DNA of 30,466 bases, taken from IMG/VR virus record IMGVR_UViG_3300030107_007601, positions 1 to 30,466 of that record, one strand, 5' to 3'. Below the pieces are notes generated by a model, which saw nothing but the letters and a program-made list of their open reading frames with translations, was not told the DNA's origin and ran no database searches. Shown piece by piece: positions 29,116-30,466 of this stretch; position 1 is the first letter of the stretch, and each line of letters starts with the position of its first letter. The stretch is from a virus. The position numbers were made by a program, and so were the translations under genes.

Positions 29116-29786
29116 TGAATTTGCCCTTTAGTCTGCTCGTAATACTCAAGATCTTTTTTCCAATTATCACCAGCGTATTCATTGTATATAATTCGTCCTA
29201 CATCACGGAATGTGTTATAAAATAATGTAATTTTATCAATATCAGAAATAGTAGTTTCTAAAGGAGGACCAAAGAGAAGTAGATTCCAAGTTGACGGACA
29301 AACAGGTTCAAAGCCATTAGATGTAGCTCTTAGCTGCTTGATTCGTCTAAATGGTATACATACTGGATAATCCCAAATTACAGGAGATGCACGAAGCATT
29401 TCAGAAGCACTTGTAAAATATATAAAACTATTGATATATCCACTTCGATATTCATTGATAGTTTTATTTAACCAAATGCGTGAATTCCGTACAGCCCCTT
29501 TTGGAGCTACCCATACGTTTCCATGCCAATGTTCATTTAATGGATTAATTTCAATACTAGGTACGGATGTAGCATCAACAAGTACTTGTTGAACAGGATC
29601 CGACGTGGGATCATAGTCAATACGTCCCATGACTTTTCTAGCTCTCTCAATTAACTGAGGAGTAGGATAAAGCGGAAGTTTTAATCCAGAAGATTTTAAT
29701 TTATCCGCTAAGTTCTTCTGAGAGCGCTCTGAGGCTTTCTTGGCTCCCGCCTGCTTCGACAGCAAATGTTCTTGTTCCTGCATCAC
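29112..29786 (-). CDS. Dam-like DNA adenine methyltransferase homologue lacking the NPPY motif
   Basis: A 224-residue protein (ATG 29783; a GTG just before it also starts). It follows the phage N6-adenine methyltransferase family: YPTPQLIERARKVMGRIDYD then DPTS at 59-62 (family DPAS), HWHGNVWVAPKG at 86-97, IYFTSASEMLRASP, and YPVCIPFRRIKQ. The key N-P-P-Y is A94-P-K-G97, so the residue that contacts the target base amine is missing. Methylation is not expected, though DNA or SAM-pocket binding may remain. Its start overlaps the upstream gene by 86 nt. It may be a decoy or DNA-binding accessory. Confidence 0.72.
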   Translation of the reverse strand: MMQEQEHLLSKQAGAKKASERSQKNLADKLKSSGLKLPLYPTPQLIERARKVMGRIDYDPTSDPVQQVLVDATSVPSIEINPLNEHWHGNVWVAPKGAVRNSRIWLNKTINEYRSGYINSFIYFTSASEMLRASPVIWDYPVCIPFRRIKQLRATSNGFEPVCPSTWNLLLFGPPLETTISDIDKITLFYNTFRDVGRIIYNEYAGDNWKKDLEYYEQTKGQIQ

Positions 29787-30123
29787 TTATTAATGTAATT
29801 AAAACATTTTTAGACCAATCATTGTCGTCAATCTTTTCCAAAAGTTTCCTAAGGAATTTAACTACATCATCATCATCATTAGTTTCTGCTAGCCTTATAT
29901 CTTGTTCAATTTCATGACCAGACATAAATACTGTAGAATCATTGATTAAATTTATTACCAATGAACCAGCACCTTTTTCAAGTATTCCATTAGAGGCAAT
30001 GGTAATAAAATCAGTCAGTATTAATTCAGCAGTTGCTGCAAGAAACTTCTGTTCTTGATCTTTTTCATTTCCAAACTTTGTAGATTGGAGAAGTCGTTGT
30101 AGTAAATCAGATCGTCTAGACAT
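29701..30123 (-). CDS. Hypothetical acidic protein, 140 residues
   Basis: A helical protein starting MSRRSDLLQRLLQSTKFGNE, with AELILTDFITIASNGILEKG and an acidic stretch (ETNDDDDVVKFLRKLLEKID), and a Gly/Ser-rich end. A TATTCT box lies about 20 nt upstream. The last 86 nt overlap the methyltransferase-like gene. No known motif. Confidence 0.58.
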   Translation of the reverse strand: MSRRSDLLQRLLQSTKFGNEKDQEQKFLAATAELILTDFITIASNGILEKGAGSLVINLINDSTVFMSGHEIEQDIRLAETNDDDDVVKFLRKLLEKIDDNDWSKNVLITLISDAGTRTFAVEAGGSQESLRALSEELSG

Positions 30124-30155
30124 AATTATTACAGTCTTTAATAAGAATAAGTTAA

Positions 30156-30466
30156 TTAAAAGTCATTTGTGGGGTTATCGTCAGATTCATCATTATCTGT
30201 TGGCCCACGATGTAATCCTTCAGATTCACTATTTAGTTGGACAACATGCCTACCTTCTAGTAAATCGATCATAACTGCTTCATATCGATCAGTAAATTCA
30301 GTTTCAGGGTTAAGTATTAAATCTTCTCTAGTTTCAATTAATTCATTTTGATCTATTTTTTCCTGCTCTTTTAGTGCTTCTTCCATAATATATTCAGCCA
30401 CACCTTGTTTAAGACTATGAATTTCACAAGCAATTTCAAAACTTTCTATGTAACTATCATGATCAA
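30156..30466 (-). CDS. Acidic hypothetical protein, 5' end beyond window
   Basis: The frame is open to the right edge, so the gene continues upstream; an internal GTG at 30401 gives 81 residues, but the extension (DHDSYIESFEIACEIHSLKQ) looks protein-like. The part seen is strongly acidic (EEALKEQEKIDQNELIETRE) and ends in a disordered tail (GPTDNDESDDNPTNDF). Acidic C-terminal tails occur in phage ssDNA-binding proteins, but no OB-fold can be seen here. Confidence 0.58.
   Translation of the reverse strand, partial: DHDSYIESFEIACEIHSLKQGVAEYIMEEALKEQEKIDQNELIETREDLILNPETEFTDRYEAVMIDLLEGRHVVQLNSESEGLHRGPTDNDESDDNPTNDF

Noticed and set aside
1-30466. tRNA genes
   Set aside because: No intergenic segment is long and structured enough to hold a cloverleaf. 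The GC-rich segment at 25116-25160 fits a three-way junction riboswitch rather than a tRNA.

Overview
The window is AT-rich, densely coded DNA from a tailed double-stranded DNA phage, very probably one infecting a marine or freshwater unicellular cyanobacterium. The phage call rests on a capsid-type gene cluster, several fibre genes (two with S74 intramolecular-chaperone domains), a tyrosine integrase, a T7-type DNA polymerase and a phage-type DUF3310 gene. The cyanobacterial host is inferred from four things: a cyanobacterial-type group 1/2 sigma-70 factor, an NblA-like small gene, a DUF4278-like 'downstream peptide', and upstream of it an RNA that closely fits the glutamine riboswitch (glnA/Downstream-peptide) class. 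Several structural and small proteins also resemble families I remember from cyanophage genomes. No tRNA gene and no CRISPR array were seen.

Layout. 1-2900: end of an unknown gene, a LysM protein, the sigma factor and an unknown gene. 2877-4244: a minus-strand island with an Ig/cupredoxin-like protein and an HNH endonuclease. 4306-6180: the capsid operon, with a promoter, an inverted repeat, two genes and a strong terminator. 6186-9775: head-completion and minor structural candidates, including a protein built on PQGMP repeats. 9775-18707: large tail or fibre proteins that share modules. 18752-20677: small structural or secreted proteins and a holin candidate. 20701-22118: two tiny genes, a complex inverted-repeat region, the integrase and a terminator. 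22222-24241: a plus-strand run of small genes (membrane/coiled-coil, HNH, NblA-like). 24259-25160: a minus-strand block with a porin-like protein, a 35-residue membrane peptide and the riboswitch-controlled DUF4278 protein. 25498-30466: a mostly minus-strand replication and DNA-metabolism region.

How the parts fit. A -10-like hexamer (TAnnnT, often TAGAAT, TACAAT, TATAAT or TAAAAT) lies about 20-28 nt before the start codon of many genes on both strands. No convincing -35 box accompanies it, which suggests many short transcripts, perhaps read by host RNA polymerase carrying the phage sigma factor. The T7-type DNA polymerase is split into separate exonuclease and polymerase polypeptides, with a 79-residue gene overlapping both. 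The gene just upstream is a dCMP-deaminase-like protein whose zinc and catalytic residues are gone. Nearby is a Dam-like methyltransferase whose NPPY motif is replaced by APKG. The clearest regulatory novelty is the candidate glutamine riboswitch feeding a possible PII/nitrogen-signalling peptide.

Limits: homology calls come from memory of family motifs, not searches. Most structural assignments rest partly on gene order.
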